DNA of 64,000 nt, taken from Bacteroidota bacterium. GTDB lineage: Bacteria > Bacteroidota > Bacteroidia > Cytophagales > Cyclobacteriaceae. Both the position numbers and the translations under genes were made by a program. Below the pieces are notes generated by a model that ran no database searches, had not been told where the DNA came from, and was given only the letters and a program-made list of their open reading frames with translations. The stretch spans positions 1-64,000 of the forward strand of contig JAEZGH010000134.1 in NCBI GenBank assembly GCA_023417065.1. Reading direction: 5' to 3'. Below, piece after piece: positions 32,108 to 40,698 of this stretch (the first letter of the stretch is position 1; each line of letters starts with the position of its first letter).

Positions 32108-33064
32108 TTATTCCTGATTTTGAGCAGCTGCCCTTCTTAACCGGTCGTTGATTGCGCGCCCCAGTCCGGTGTCCGGAACCTCTTCGGCAACGATTACGTC
32201 TACATCCATTTTGTCAAAAGTCCGCAAGGCAGTGAAAAGATTTTTGGCAGCTTCTTCGAGATTTTTGTCCTTCGAAAGCACGATCTGATGCGGTGAATTG
32301 TAGTCGTCGGAGAACGACAGAATACCTGTACAGTGTGACGGATACTTTTGCAGGAGCTCCTTTATGTCGCCGAGAATCACACGCTTCGACGGAGCATAAT
32401 GGCTGGTAAGTTGCCCCGGACTTTTGGGTCGGGAAGATGAGTGTGACTGAATGCGCACACGACCAATGATGCTTTCAATTTTCTCCAGACTTAGCCCGCC
32501 GAGACGATAAATGACCGTTTCAGCGCCTTCAAAGCCAACAATGGTTGATTCAATTCCAATCTGACATTCGCCGCCGTCGAGGATATAAGGAATGTTGTCG
32601 CCAAGTTGTTCTGCTACGTGTTCAGGACGCGTGGGACTAACATACCCGAACGGATTTGCACTTGGCGCAGCGAGGGGAAAGTCCAGTTCCTGAAGCAATT
32701 GTCGGGAGAGAATATGGTCAGGGCAACGCAGACCTACCGTTTCCATTCCTGACGTAACGATATCAGGGATAATACTTTTCTTCGGGAGGACCAGGGTTAG
32801 TGGCCCGGGCCAGAAATACGTCGCCAGCCGGTGTGCCTGATGCGGCATGCGCTCTACATAACGATGGGCAGCATCAAGGTCGGGTACGTGCACGATAAGC
32901 GGATCAAACTCAGGTCTGTTCTTAACTGCGAAGATTCGTGCAACGGCGGAGCCATTCAAGGCATTGGCAGCAAGTCCATAGACTGTTTCTGTAGGTATTC
33001 CGACGAGTTCCCCTTTCTCAAGTAGAGACTTAGCTAATTGTAGATCAGTACCAGTTTTTGCCAT
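32108..33064 (-). CDS. L-threonylcarbamoyladenylate synthase, Sua5 type
   Basis: Makes threonylcarbamoyl-AMP for the t6A37 modification of ANN-decoding tRNAs. The N-terminal YrdC domain (residues about 10-200) has GELVGIPTETVYGLAANAL, KNRPEFDPLIVHV, WPGPLTLVLPKKSIIPD, VGLRCPDH, LPLAAPSANPFGYVSPT-like segments and the DGGECQIGIESTIVGF loop. A C-terminal Sua5 domain (about residues 220-318) follows a linker containing SPGQLTSHYAPSK, so this is the long Sua5/YwlC form, not the short TsaC. It is upstream of pfk by 71 bp. Confidence 0.92.
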   Translation of the reverse strand: MAKTGTDLQLAKSLLEKGELVGIPTETVYGLAANALNGSAVARIFAVKNRPEFDPLIVHVPDLDAAHRYVERMPHQAHRLATYFWPGPLTLVLPKKSIIPDIVTSGMETVGLRCPDHILSRQLLQELDFPLAAPSANPFGYVSPTRPEHVAEQLGDNIPYILDGGECQIGIESTIVGFEGAETVIYRLGGLSLEKIESIIGRVRIQSHSSSRPKSPGQLTSHYAPSKRVILGDIKELLQKYPSHCTGILSFSDDYNSPHQIVLSKDKNLEEAAKNLFTALRTFDKMDVDVIVAEEVPDTGLGRAINDRLRRAAAQNQE

Positions 33065-33239
33065 TCTATCACAAAGCGAGCGTTTGAAACGCCAATGCCA
33101 AATTAAAAGGCGAATCTAGGATAAAACCCCGTCTTCTTAAAATAGTTCTCGTTAGAGCCGATTCTGCGCAATCCTAACTATCGATGGGATGAACACCACC
33201 TTTGAAAGTTATTCACTATTTTGCGGCCAACTGAAAACC

Positions 33240-33401
33240 ATGAGTAATAAGACGCGTTCGATTTTAAAGGCAGTTGCTGTAGTCATCGTTCTGATCGCCG
33301 TAGCGATGCAGCTTAACTGGATAATAATTCCGACGATATTCCAGTACCGATTCTGGATGGTTGTGTTGTCTTTTGGTCTACTTATCATTGCCGGCAAATA
33401 A
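33240..33401 (+). CDS. Small two-span membrane protein
   Basis: A 53-residue ORF with two hydrophobic segments, about residues 10-26 (VAVVIVLIAVAMQLNWI) and 35-50 (FWMVVLSFGLLIIAG), and a basic N-terminus (MSNKTRSILK), giving an N-in hairpin. I start at the ATG at 33240; an ATG at 33189 would add 17 residues that break the topology signal. Its end overlaps the convergent NUDIX gene by 24 bp. No family is recognised, though small proteins of this composition are common in the phylum. It is probably real, of unknown role. Confidence 0.5.
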   Translation: MSNKTRSILKAVAVVIVLIAVAMQLNWIIIPTIFQYRFWMVVLSFGLLIIAGK

Positions 33402-33932
33402 TTCGCGGGCTTTCGTTGCCATACGCAGAATTGAATCACTCCCTCCGGTTACGGAGGCTATCTCATCAATCGGGAACCATCTGATCGCAAAAGATTCATC
33501 ATTGACGTGAAGCGCAGCGTTTCTGTCAACCTGAAAAAGGAAGCGTATGTCGTAGTGGTAATGCTCAACGAAGTCTGGTCGTGCAGGAATGGCGTGTATA
33601 TCCACATCGAAGACATCTGATTGAAATATGAAAGTCTGAAGCCCCGTCTCCTCAAACACTTCTTTCCTGGCTACCTGAAGCACATTCTCGTCGCCATCGG
33701 CATGTCCGCCGGGCTGTAGCCATCGATCCAGTTTCCTGTGATGAAGAAGTAAAATATTTTGCGCGGTTGCATCAACAATCATTGCCGAGGCCGTGATATG
33801 TCCGGGCAGATGATCGCGGTAGTATGCCCGAGGATGGTGAAGCAGTTCGAGAAACGCAGGAATGAACCGCTGTTCTTCCGGATAAGTAGTTTTATATGCC
33901 GTCAGAGTTTGAATGAGCTCGCTGCGACCCAA
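33378..33932 (-). CDS. NUDIX hydrolase
   Basis: A 184-residue NUDIX-fold enzyme that hydrolyses a nucleoside diphosphate linked to another moiety. The NUDIX box is GGHADGDENVLQVARKEVFEETGL, matching GX5EX7REUXEEXGU except for Lys in place of the Arg. An N-terminal extension of about 45 residues (LTAYKTTYPEEQRFIPAFLELLHHPRAYYRDHLPGHIT) precedes the fold, a form found in many Bacteroidota NUDIX proteins. The substrate cannot be read. It is divergent from the Gfo/Idh gene at 34019. Confidence 0.85.
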   Translation of the reverse strand: MGRSELIQTLTAYKTTYPEEQRFIPAFLELLHHPRAYYRDHLPGHITASAMIVDATAQNILLLHHRKLDRWLQPGGHADGDENVLQVARKEVFEETGLQTFIFQSDVFDVDIHAIPARPDFVEHYHYDIRFLFQVDRNAALHVNDESFAIRWFPIDEIASVTGGSDSILRMATKARELFAGNDK

Positions 33933-34018
33933 AGCGTTTGATTTTTAAGGCAAGTATAACTAACATCGTCAAAAGTTATCACAAAACTTCTTTCAACGGC
34001 GAAAAGCCCGGTATTTCC

Positions 34019-35053
34019 ATGAGCCAACCGATAAAAACTGCGCTTCTTTCATACGGCATGTCAGGCGACGTCTTTCATGCACCACTGATTTCAGCGATGG
34101 CTGAATTCGACTTGTCTGTTATTGTTCAGCGGAATTCAGCATCCGCAAAAGAAAGATATCCGGATGTGCGGATAGCCAAAACGGTACAGGATGCTATAAC
34201 TGATGACGCGATCGAACTTGTAGTCGTGAATACTCCCAATGAAACCCATTATGAATTTGCTTCTGCCGCTCTGGAGGCGGGAAAACACGTGGTTGTTGAA
34301 AAACCTTTTACAGTAGATCCGGAAGAGGGGCAGAAGCTCATAGAGCTGGCAAAACGCAGGAATCGCATCCTGAGTGTATTTCAGAACCGACGTTGGGACG
34401 GAGATTTTTTGACTGTTCAGAAAATCATTCGCGATGGCGCCGTCGGCAAGGTGGTAGAGTTTGAAGCACATTACGATCGGTTCAGGAACTACATCGAGGC
34501 CAACACCTGGAAAGAGGAGAAGCGACCAGGCACGGGCATCCTATATAATCTGGGATCTCACATGATTGACCAGGTTCTTGTTCTTTTTGGAATGCCGCAG
34601 TACATTGATGCACGCGTGGGTGTGCAGCGCCCCGGCGGATCGGTAGATGATTTCTATGATATTCGTATGGAATATCCCGGACATCTTGCCATTGTAAAGT
34701 CGAGTTATCTGGTTAAGGCTGAATTACCGCGATATATTGTCCATGGAACGCAGGGATCATTTGTGAAGACCGGACTTGACCCGCAGGAGCAGGATCTCAA
34801 GGAAAAGAAAAATCCAGGCAGCGCGGGATGGGGACAGGAACCATCCATGTATTGGGGAAAGCTCGATACAACAACCGGGACAAAGGCTGTAGAGACCATT
34901 CCCGGTGACTATTGTGCGTTCTACAAAAATGTATATCAGGCAATCCGCGAGGGAAATGAACTTTCGGTTAAAGCTGAACAGGCACTGAATGTAATCCGCC
35001 TGATTTCGCTTTGTTATGAAAGCGCGAAGCAAAGAAGAGCAATAGCCGTGTAG
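34019..35053 (+). CDS. Gfo/Idh/MocA oxidoreductase, cytoplasmic
   Basis: A 344-residue NAD(P)-dependent sugar oxidoreductase without a signal peptide. The Rossmann start is IKTALLSYGMSGDVFHAPLI, the family EKP motif is VVVEKPFTVDPEEG, and the catalytic region contains NLGSHMIDQVLVLFG with the conserved Asp/His. It resembles the YvaA/YdgJ-type scyllo-inositol or 1,5-anhydrosugar dehydrogenases, but the substrate is open. The start is the ATG at 34019. It leads a plus-strand row with a DUF1080 hydrolase and a second Gfo/Idh protein, which suggests a glycoside 3-oxidation pathway. Confidence 0.87.
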   Translation: MSQPIKTALLSYGMSGDVFHAPLISAMAEFDLSVIVQRNSASAKERYPDVRIAKTVQDAITDDAIELVVVNTPNETHYEFASAALEAGKHVVVEKPFTVDPEEGQKLIELAKRRNRILSVFQNRRWDGDFLTVQKIIRDGAVGKVVEFEAHYDRFRNYIEANTWKEEKRPGTGILYNLGSHMIDQVLVLFGMPQYIDARVGVQRPGGSVDDFYDIRMEYPGHLAIVKSSYLVKAELPRYIVHGTQGSFVKTGLDPQEQDLKEKKNPGSAGWGQEPSMYWGKLDTTTGTKAVETIPGDYCAFYKNVYQAIREGNELSVKAEQALNVIRLISLCYESAKQRRAIAV

Positions 35054-35101
35054 ATAGCTTTACTCGCGCACTTTTGTTAGTATAATAAACCTAGAGAAGA
35101 A

Positions 35102-36469
35102 ATGATAAGATACTCCAAGCCTTTTGTAATTGTAATACTATTTATCGCCTTCACTACAATGGTGCACGCCCAGGAAAAATGGGTGAAGCTGTTTAATGGG
35201 AAAGACCTGAATGGATGGAAGCAACTTGGCGGCAAGGCGAAATATGAAGTGAAAGACGGACAGATCATCGGCACGACGGTGCCGGATGAGCCAAATTCAT
35301 TTCTCACCACCACACAGGACTACGGAGACTTCATCCTGGAGTTTGAATTCAAGCTGGATGCTGATATGAATTCAGGAGTGCAGTTCAGGAGTGAAAGTAA
35401 ACCAGATTATCAGGATGGACGCGTACATGGTTATCAGATGGAAATAGATCCGTCGCCGCGGGCATGGACCGGAGGAATATACGACGAGGCACGCAGACAA
35501 TGGTTATACCCAGTTGACTATAACCCCGCTGCAAAATCAGCATATAAGAAAAATGACTGGAACAAGGCGAGAGTCGAGTGTATCGGACCGGTTATGCGCA
35601 CTTGGATCAATGGAATTCCTGTGGCACATCTGGTAGACGACATGACGCCGAAAGGTTTTGTTGCCTTGCAGGTACATTCCATCGGTTCGCCTCAGGAAGC
35701 AGGACAAAAAATCCGCTGGAAAGATATCCGCATTCAAACCGCCAACCTGAAAGCATCACCATACGATGACATCTTTGTGGTGAATCTGATTCCGAACACC
35801 GTTTCCGAACAGGAAAAGAGAAATGGTGTACGCCTGTTGTTCGACGGCAAAACAACTACGGGATGGCGGGGGGCTTACAAAGATAAATTTCCTGATAAAG
35901 GATGGGAAGTTAAGGATGGTGTGCTGCATGTTTTGAGTTCAGGTGGAGCTGAATCACAAAATGGCGGCGACATCGTCACGCAGGAGGAGTTTGCAGCCTT
36001 CGATCTGCAGTTTGAGTTCCGCCTGACACCGGGCGCAAACAGTGGCGTTAAGTATTTTGTTACGGAATCGGAAAAGAATGCCGGGTCTGCCATAGGTCTG
36101 GAGTATCAGATACTGGACGACGAAAAACATCCCGATGCGAAGCAGGGCGTAGTTGGAAATCGCACGCTGGCGTCGCTGTACGATCTTATTCCTTCCGTAA
36201 AAGTTTCACGGGGACAGCACGCTATTGGTGAATGGAACAACGGTCGCATCGTTGTATATCCTGACAATCGCGTCGAGCATTGGCTTAATGGCTATAAGGT
36301 GGTCGAATACCAACGGGGAACACCGATTTATCAGGCCCTTGTCGCGCGCAGCAAGTACGCGCAATGGGAAAACTTTGGTATGGCCGAAAAAGGAAGAATT
36401 CTCCTGCAGGATCACGGCGACGAAGTCTTCTACAGAAGCATTAAAATTCGTGAACTTTCCGATAAATAG
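35102..36469 (+). CDS. Secreted tandem DUF1080 (3-keto-disaccharide hydrolase) protein
   Basis: A 455-residue exported protein with a signal peptide (residues 1-24, ending VHAQ) and two DUF1080 concanavalin-like domains: residues about 26-215 (WVKLFNGKDLNGWKQL, KYEVKDGQIIG, YGDFILEFEFKLDADMNSGVQFR) and 240-452 (GVRLLFDGKTTTGWRG, GWEVKDGVLHVLS, FDLQFEFRLTPGANSGVKYF). DUF1080 members are 3-keto-glycoside hydrolases or lyases in several Bacteroidota. The two copies are diverged, so subunits may differ in catalytic and binding role. It sits between two Gfo/Idh oxidoreductases, which supports a 3-keto-glycoside pathway. Confidence 0.85.
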   Translation: MIRYSKPFVIVILFIAFTTMVHAQEKWVKLFNGKDLNGWKQLGGKAKYEVKDGQIIGTTVPDEPNSFLTTTQDYGDFILEFEFKLDADMNSGVQFRSESKPDYQDGRVHGYQMEIDPSPRAWTGGIYDEARRQWLYPVDYNPAAKSAYKKNDWNKARVECIGPVMRTWINGIPVAHLVDDMTPKGFVALQVHSIGSPQEAGQKIRWKDIRIQTANLKASPYDDIFVVNLIPNTVSEQEKRNGVRLLFDGKTTTGWRGAYKDKFPDKGWEVKDGVLHVLSSGGAESQNGGDIVTQEEFAAFDLQFEFRLTPGANSGVKYFVTESEKNAGSAIGLEYQILDDEKHPDAKQGVVGNRTLASLYDLIPSVKVSRGQHAIGEWNNGRIVVYPDNRVEHWLNGYKVVEYQRGTPIYQALVARSKYAQWENFGMAEKGRILLQDHGDEVFYRSIKIRELSDK

Positions 36470-36495
36470 TATCACTTCCAAACTCAACCAGAAAC

Positions 36496-37863
36496 ATGAA
36501 CAGTAATGATCAATCACGCCGGGACTTTCTGAAGAAAGCTGTTCTGGCTTCCGCCGGAACGTATCTGGGAACAATAGCCACCAGTGCGAAGAGTTATGCC
36601 CGCATTCTAGGTGCCAACGACCGCATCAATGTCGGCGTCATCGGCTTTTCGGAGCGATTCAAGTTTTCGCTCTTCCCGGCATTCCTGAATAGTTATAAGG
36701 AACTCAATTTTGATATTGTTTCCCTTTCCGACATCTGGAAGATTCGCCGCGACGAAGGCCAGGTATTTCTCACGGAGGGCCTGGGACACTCGGTGAAAGC
36801 ATACCGAAACAATGAAGAACTCTACGACGCAAAGGAAGTAGATGCTGTGATTATCAGTACGGCAGACTTTCAGCATGCGCTACACGCAATTGAGGCCATT
36901 AAAGCGGGATGTGATGCATACGTTGAGAAGCCCTTTGCCGAAACGATGCAGGACAACCGCGAGGCACTGAAAGTCATCAAGGCATCGAAGAAAATTATTC
37001 AGATCGGTTCCCAGCGTCGCAGTGGCGTAAACTATCACGCTGCAGCCGACTTCATCAAGAGCGGAAAGTTTGGAGACATCACCTCCGTTGAGCTTACCTG
37101 GCATGTTAATCAGCCTGGCCGTTGGCGCCGTCCCGGACTTGTGTCGCAAATGATAGAAAAGGATACAGATTGGAAGCGCTTTTTAATGAACAGGCCGTTT
37201 GAAAAGTTCGACGCGCGAAAGCATCTCGAGTATCGTCTGTTCTGGCCTTACAGTTCAGGAATGCCCGGTCAATGGATGAGTCATCAGATTGATACTGTAC
37301 ATTGGTTTACGGGACTGAAACATCCGCGGAGTGTTGTCGCCAACGGCGGTGTTTATAAGTGGAAAGACGGGCGAGTAAACTGGGATACTATGACAGCGGT
37401 ATTCGATTATGGTCCGGAAAATGATCCTGCCTCCGGATTTCAGGTGGTGTTTTCATCACGTATGCACAACGGCGATGAGAATCCCAAAGAAATCTATTAT
37501 TCCAATGGCGGCGAGCTGAATCTGAACACCAACAAGGTTTCTCCAACGGGAGGGTTGACGGAAAGACACGCAATGGCCATGAATATGAAGCCAAATTTGT
37601 TACCTGAGATGGACCTTGCAGATACATCGGTGAGGACCGAAGCCGCGGCGAACACCGGAGGTGACGTCACCACTGTTGCTCATATGCGGAACTGGCTGGA
37701 ATGTGTAAGAAGTCGAAAGCAGACCAATGCACCGGTTGAAGCAGGGTATGAACACTCGATCGCAACGATTATGACCACTGCAGCAGCGCGTTCGGGAGCA
37801 AAGGCTACGTTTGATTCTAAAACGCAGGAGGTAATGGTGAACGGAAAAGTATTCCAGTATTAA
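36496..37863 (+). CDS. Tat-exported Gfo/Idh/MocA oxidoreductase
   Basis: A 455-residue oxidoreductase with a twin-arginine signal (QSRRDFLKKAVLASAGTYLGT), so it is folded with its cofactor and exported to the periplasm. The NAD(P)-binding fold starts INVGVIGFSERF, the EKP motif is YVEKPFAETMQDN, and GSQRRSGVNYHAA and MSHQIDTVHWFTG follow. Exported Gfo/Idh proteins of this kind, often fed by external electron acceptors, are typical of Bacteroidota glycoside pathways. Its neighbours are the DUF1080 protein (26 bp upstream) and the DUF6807/PmoA protein (17 bp downstream). Confidence 0.88.
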   Translation: MNSNDQSRRDFLKKAVLASAGTYLGTIATSAKSYARILGANDRINVGVIGFSERFKFSLFPAFLNSYKELNFDIVSLSDIWKIRRDEGQVFLTEGLGHSVKAYRNNEELYDAKEVDAVIISTADFQHALHAIEAIKAGCDAYVEKPFAETMQDNREALKVIKASKKIIQIGSQRRSGVNYHAAADFIKSGKFGDITSVELTWHVNQPGRWRRPGLVSQMIEKDTDWKRFLMNRPFEKFDARKHLEYRLFWPYSSGMPGQWMSHQIDTVHWFTGLKHPRSVVANGGVYKWKDGRVNWDTMTAVFDYGPENDPASGFQVVFSSRMHNGDENPKEIYYSNGGELNLNTNKVSPTGGLTERHAMAMNMKPNLLPEMDLADTSVRTEAAANTGGDVTTVAHMRNWLECVRSRKQTNAPVEAGYEHSIATIMTTAAARSGAKATFDSKTQEVMVNGKVFQY

Positions 37864-37880
37864 AATCCTTTTAAAACGCG

Positions 37881-38921
37881 GTGACAACACTACGGCTGAT
37901 CTTTGTTCTGGGCTTATCGCTGTCAGGATATATCCTGGCGGCGCAATCCGGATTCTCATTCGTTGATAAGAAATCTGAGAAGAAAATCGTACTGCGTTAC
38001 GACGGCAAGCCGATCACCGCTTATTGCTATTTCGATTCAACCGAGAAGCCTGTGCTGTATCCGGTTAGAACGCTCTCCGGCGTTACAGTTACGCGTGGTT
38101 TTCCTATCGCACCAAGGCATGGGGAGAGGGCAGATCATCCGCACCACACAGGGCTTTGGTTCAATTATGAGAGCGTAAACGGCCTCGACTTTTGGAATAA
38201 CAGTTCTGCGATTGCGCCCGAAAGAAAGACGTCTTATGGTTCAATCGTGCACAAGAAAGTACTGTCGTCTTCCGCTGAAAAGGATGCCGCTACCCTTAAG
38301 GTGCTCAGTCAATGGGAAGATCATCAGCAACGTGTATTGTTGATTGAAACAACGGAATTCAACTTCAGAAGAAATGGAAATAACTTCATCATTGATAGAA
38401 TTGCTTCCCTGGAAGCAGTGAGTCCGGAGGTGGTCTTCAAGGATGTTAAGGACGGCCTTATCGGAATTCGCGTAGCCCGCTCGTTGGAGATGCCTTCAGC
38501 GCAGATGGACTATTTTATCGATAGTCAAGGCCAGCAAACCGAAGAAAAGGCATTGAACAACCAGGGTGTTACGGGGATGTATGTAAATCGTGAGGGGGTG
38601 AGAGGTGACGAAGTATGGGCGTCATCATCACCGTGGGTTCAGCTTTATGGGTATGCCGAAGATAAACCTGTCTCGATAACGATTATCGATCATCCCGATA
38701 ATCCGGGTTATCCTACGTACTGGCATGCACGTGGTTATGGGTTGTTTGCCGCTAACCCGCTGGGGCGTGAAGTCTTTTCAAAAGGCCAGGAACAACTCAA
38801 TCTTACCCTGAAGAAGGGCGAAAAGATCACGTTCCGGTATCGAATCGTGATTCACGACGGTGAACCGTTGACGTCTCAGCAGATCGATAGCCTGATGGCT
38901 GAATTTCACGATGCGAGATAA
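37881..38921 (+). CDS. Secreted DUF6807 (PmoA-like) protein
   Basis: A 346-residue protein with a signal peptide (LIFVLGLSLSGYILAAQS) and the DUF6807/PmoA-like fold, known by RYDGKPITAYCYF, the central TRGFPIAPRHGERADHPHHTGLWFNYESVNGLDFW and IIDHPDNPGYPTYWHARGYGLFAANPLG. Despite the PmoA label there is no link to methane oxidation; members cluster with glycoside-degradation genes. The conserved His cluster (RHGERADHPHHTG) suggests a metal or catalytic site. The start is GTG at 37881. It ends 2 bp before the convergent LacI gene. Confidence 0.8.
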   Translation: MTTLRLIFVLGLSLSGYILAAQSGFSFVDKKSEKKIVLRYDGKPITAYCYFDSTEKPVLYPVRTLSGVTVTRGFPIAPRHGERADHPHHTGLWFNYESVNGLDFWNNSSAIAPERKTSYGSIVHKKVLSSSAEKDAATLKVLSQWEDHQQRVLLIETTEFNFRRNGNNFIIDRIASLEAVSPEVVFKDVKDGLIGIRVARSLEMPSAQMDYFIDSQGQQTEEKALNNQGVTGMYVNREGVRGDEVWASSSPWVQLYGYAEDKPVSITIIDHPDNPGYPTYWHARGYGLFAANPLGREVFSKGQEQLNLTLKKGEKITFRYRIVIHDGEPLTSQQIDSLMAEFHDAR

Positions 38922-38923
38922 GT

Positions 38924-39946
38924 TTACACGTTCGAACGTAGTGTTGATTTTCTTACCACCAGTTTACTCCTAACAATTCGTTCCTCCGGGGGAATACCGG
39001 GATGATTGATGTGGTTTATTAGCAATTCTGCTGCTGTGCTGCCCATCTGGTGCGCGGGCTGATCAATGGTGCTTAATGAGGGCTCGATGAAGTTTCCGAC
39101 GTCTTCGTTATTGAAACCCAGGACGGCAATGTCTTCGGGAACGCGTAGGCCTGCGCGGCGCATGACGTGGATCATCTCGATCGCCGCCATGTCGTTTATC
39201 GCAAACACGGCGTCAGGGCGCTGGGGCAGGTTGATAAGGTATCGCGTGTATTCTTCCACTTTCGTGTTGCGGAACCCGGTTTGCAGAATGTAAAAATCAT
39301 TTATCGGAATTTGGTGTTGCCGGAGCGTGTCAATATGAGCACGAAGGCGGTTCCTCGAGTTGTATATGTGCTGGGGACCGGCGACGAATGCAATGTGTTT
39401 ACATCCTTGTTCAATGAGGTGGCGGGTGCCTTCGCATGTAACTTCATAATTATCGGTGACGACCCGCGACGCTTGTATATCGTCGCAGATCCGATCAAAA
39501 AACACGAGGGGAAAACCTTTATCGATGAATGTTTTGAAGGGCGCGGAATCATCAGTTTCCTGCGAGATAGATACGATCATGCCATCCACGCGGTTGGACA
39601 TCAGGGAGCGGACGTTCTTTTTTTCGGTGATATGCGATTCATTTGACTGGCATATCATGACATTTACTCCGGCAACATCGGCGAGCGTTTGAATGCCACC
39701 GAGGGCACGCGCGAAGAAGCTGTTAATCGTCTCAGGGACGATCACGCCGATGGTGTTTGTGCGCTGTTGTTTGAGATTTATTGCAAGTGCATTGGGTGCA
39801 TACTGAAGCGACGACGCCAGTTCGAGGATTCGTTTTTTTGTTTCCGGATGCACATCCGACTTGTCGCCCAGCGCGCGTGAAACCGTAGACTTGGAAATCC
39901 CCAGTCGTTTTGCAATGTCTTTTATCGTTATCGATTTGTTTACCAT
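38924..39946 (-). CDS. LacI-family transcriptional regulator
   Basis: A 340-residue regulator with an N-terminal helix-turn-helix (ITIKDIAKRLGISKSTVSRAL, residues about 4-24) plus hinge (SLQYAPNALAINLKQQRTNTIGVIVP) and a periplasmic-binding-protein-like effector domain. The effector pocket should recognise a sugar or sugar acid of the adjacent pathways. It is divergent from the ECF sigma/uronate operon and convergent with the glycoside operon. A 16-bp palindrome with a central CG, the usual LacI-family operator form, lies 25 bp upstream of its ATG. Confidence 0.92.
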   Translation of the reverse strand: MVNKSITIKDIAKRLGISKSTVSRALGDKSDVHPETKKRILELASSLQYAPNALAINLKQQRTNTIGVIVPETINSFFARALGGIQTLADVAGVNVMICQSNESHITEKKNVRSLMSNRVDGMIVSISQETDDSAPFKTFIDKGFPLVFFDRICDDIQASRVVTDNYEVTCEGTRHLIEQGCKHIAFVAGPQHIYNSRNRLRAHIDTLRQHQIPINDFYILQTGFRNTKVEEYTRYLINLPQRPDAVFAINDMAAIEMIHVMRRAGLRVPEDIAVLGFNNEDVGNFIEPSLSTIDQPAHQMGSTAAELLINHINHPGIPPEERIVRSKLVVRKSTLRSNV

Positions 39947-39970
39947 ACTTTCTCACCTCGTTATCTGCTA

Positions 39971-39986
39971 CCGGGAACGGTCCCGG
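39971..39986. promoter_or_regulatory. Candidate LacI-family operator
   Basis: CCGGGAACGGTCCCGG: arms CCGGGA/TCCCGG around a central CG, the symmetry expected for LacI-family sites. It sits 25 bp upstream of the LacI gene and 84 bp upstream of the ECF sigma gene, so one bound repressor could control both. Confidence 0.5.
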
Positions 39987-40069
39987 AAAAAAATTAAGAA
40001 AAAAGCCGTTGTTTAAATGAAAAGCTACGGAAAAAATGCAAAATTAAATCGTTCAATGGGTTTTTACGC

Positions 40070-40681
40070 ATGAAACGGCTTCCGAAGGAACCACTATCCG
40101 AGCAAAAAGTAACGGAATTCCCGGGAATTTCCGATTCAGAAGGTCTTGAATTTCTGATGAACCGGGTTCTCGAAGGTGATGATTACAACGCATTTGAACG
40201 CTTGTTTCATAAAATGTACACACCGCTTTGTTCGTTTTGCGAGCGCATCGTCCTTATTCGTGAGGTTGCCGAAGAATTGGTAAGCGATGTGTTTTATACC
40301 ATCTGGAAGAACAGGGCCCGGATCAAAGTTGCATCGCCAAAATCCTACTTGTACACCGCCGTCCGAAATCGCGGTTTCGATTATCTTCGCGGCGTTCACA
40401 GAATGTCGTGGTGCGAACTCGAGCACGCTGCAAACGTTCCCTCAGAAAATCACACTCTTCAGGAAGCGCTGGAGCACGCAGAACTGGAATGGCATATCTC
40501 GCAAGGCATTGGTATGCTGCCCAAGCAATGTAAACTCATCTTCGAACTAAGCCGGGACGAAGGGTTGAAGTATCGCGAGATCGCTCAGGAGCTTTCGATA
40601 AGTGTGAAAACCGTAGAAGCCCAGATGGGAAGAGCCCTCAAACGCCTTCGGCAAATTCATGAATCAACAATTCATCAATAA
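40070..40681 (+). CDS. ECF-type sigma-70 factor, Bacteroidota expansion
   Basis: A 203-residue extracytoplasmic-function sigma factor. Region 2 is EGDDYNAFERLFHKMYTPLCSFCERIVLIREVAEELVSDVFYTIWKNR with the -10-binding helix, and region 4 is GIGMLPKQCKLIFELSRDEGLKYREIAQELSISVKTVEAQMGRALKRLRQ. This fits the Bacteroides sigma-70 expansion family. Such genes normally sit next to an anti-sigma (FecR) and a SusC-like transporter, but here the next gene is an SDR dehydrogenase 17 bp downstream and no anti-sigma gene is near. It is divergent from the LacI regulator and heads the uronate operon. Confidence 0.9.
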   Translation: MKRLPKEPLSEQKVTEFPGISDSEGLEFLMNRVLEGDDYNAFERLFHKMYTPLCSFCERIVLIREVAEELVSDVFYTIWKNRARIKVASPKSYLYTAVRNRGFDYLRGVHRMSWCELEHAANVPSENHTLQEALEHAELEWHISQGIGMLPKQCKLIFELSRDEGLKYREIAQELSISVKTVEAQMGRALKRLRQIHESTIHQ

Positions 40682-40698
40682 TCATCCTAAAAAGTAAC

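Noticed and set aside
33189..33239. Longer start for the small membrane protein
   Set aside because: The extra 17 residues put polar residues before the basic N-terminus and weaken the membrane topology; the ATG at 33240 fits better.
40118..40131. Palindrome AATTCCCGGGAATT inside the ECF sigma gene as an operator
   Set aside because: It is in coding sequence and fits ordinary codons; no second site supports it.
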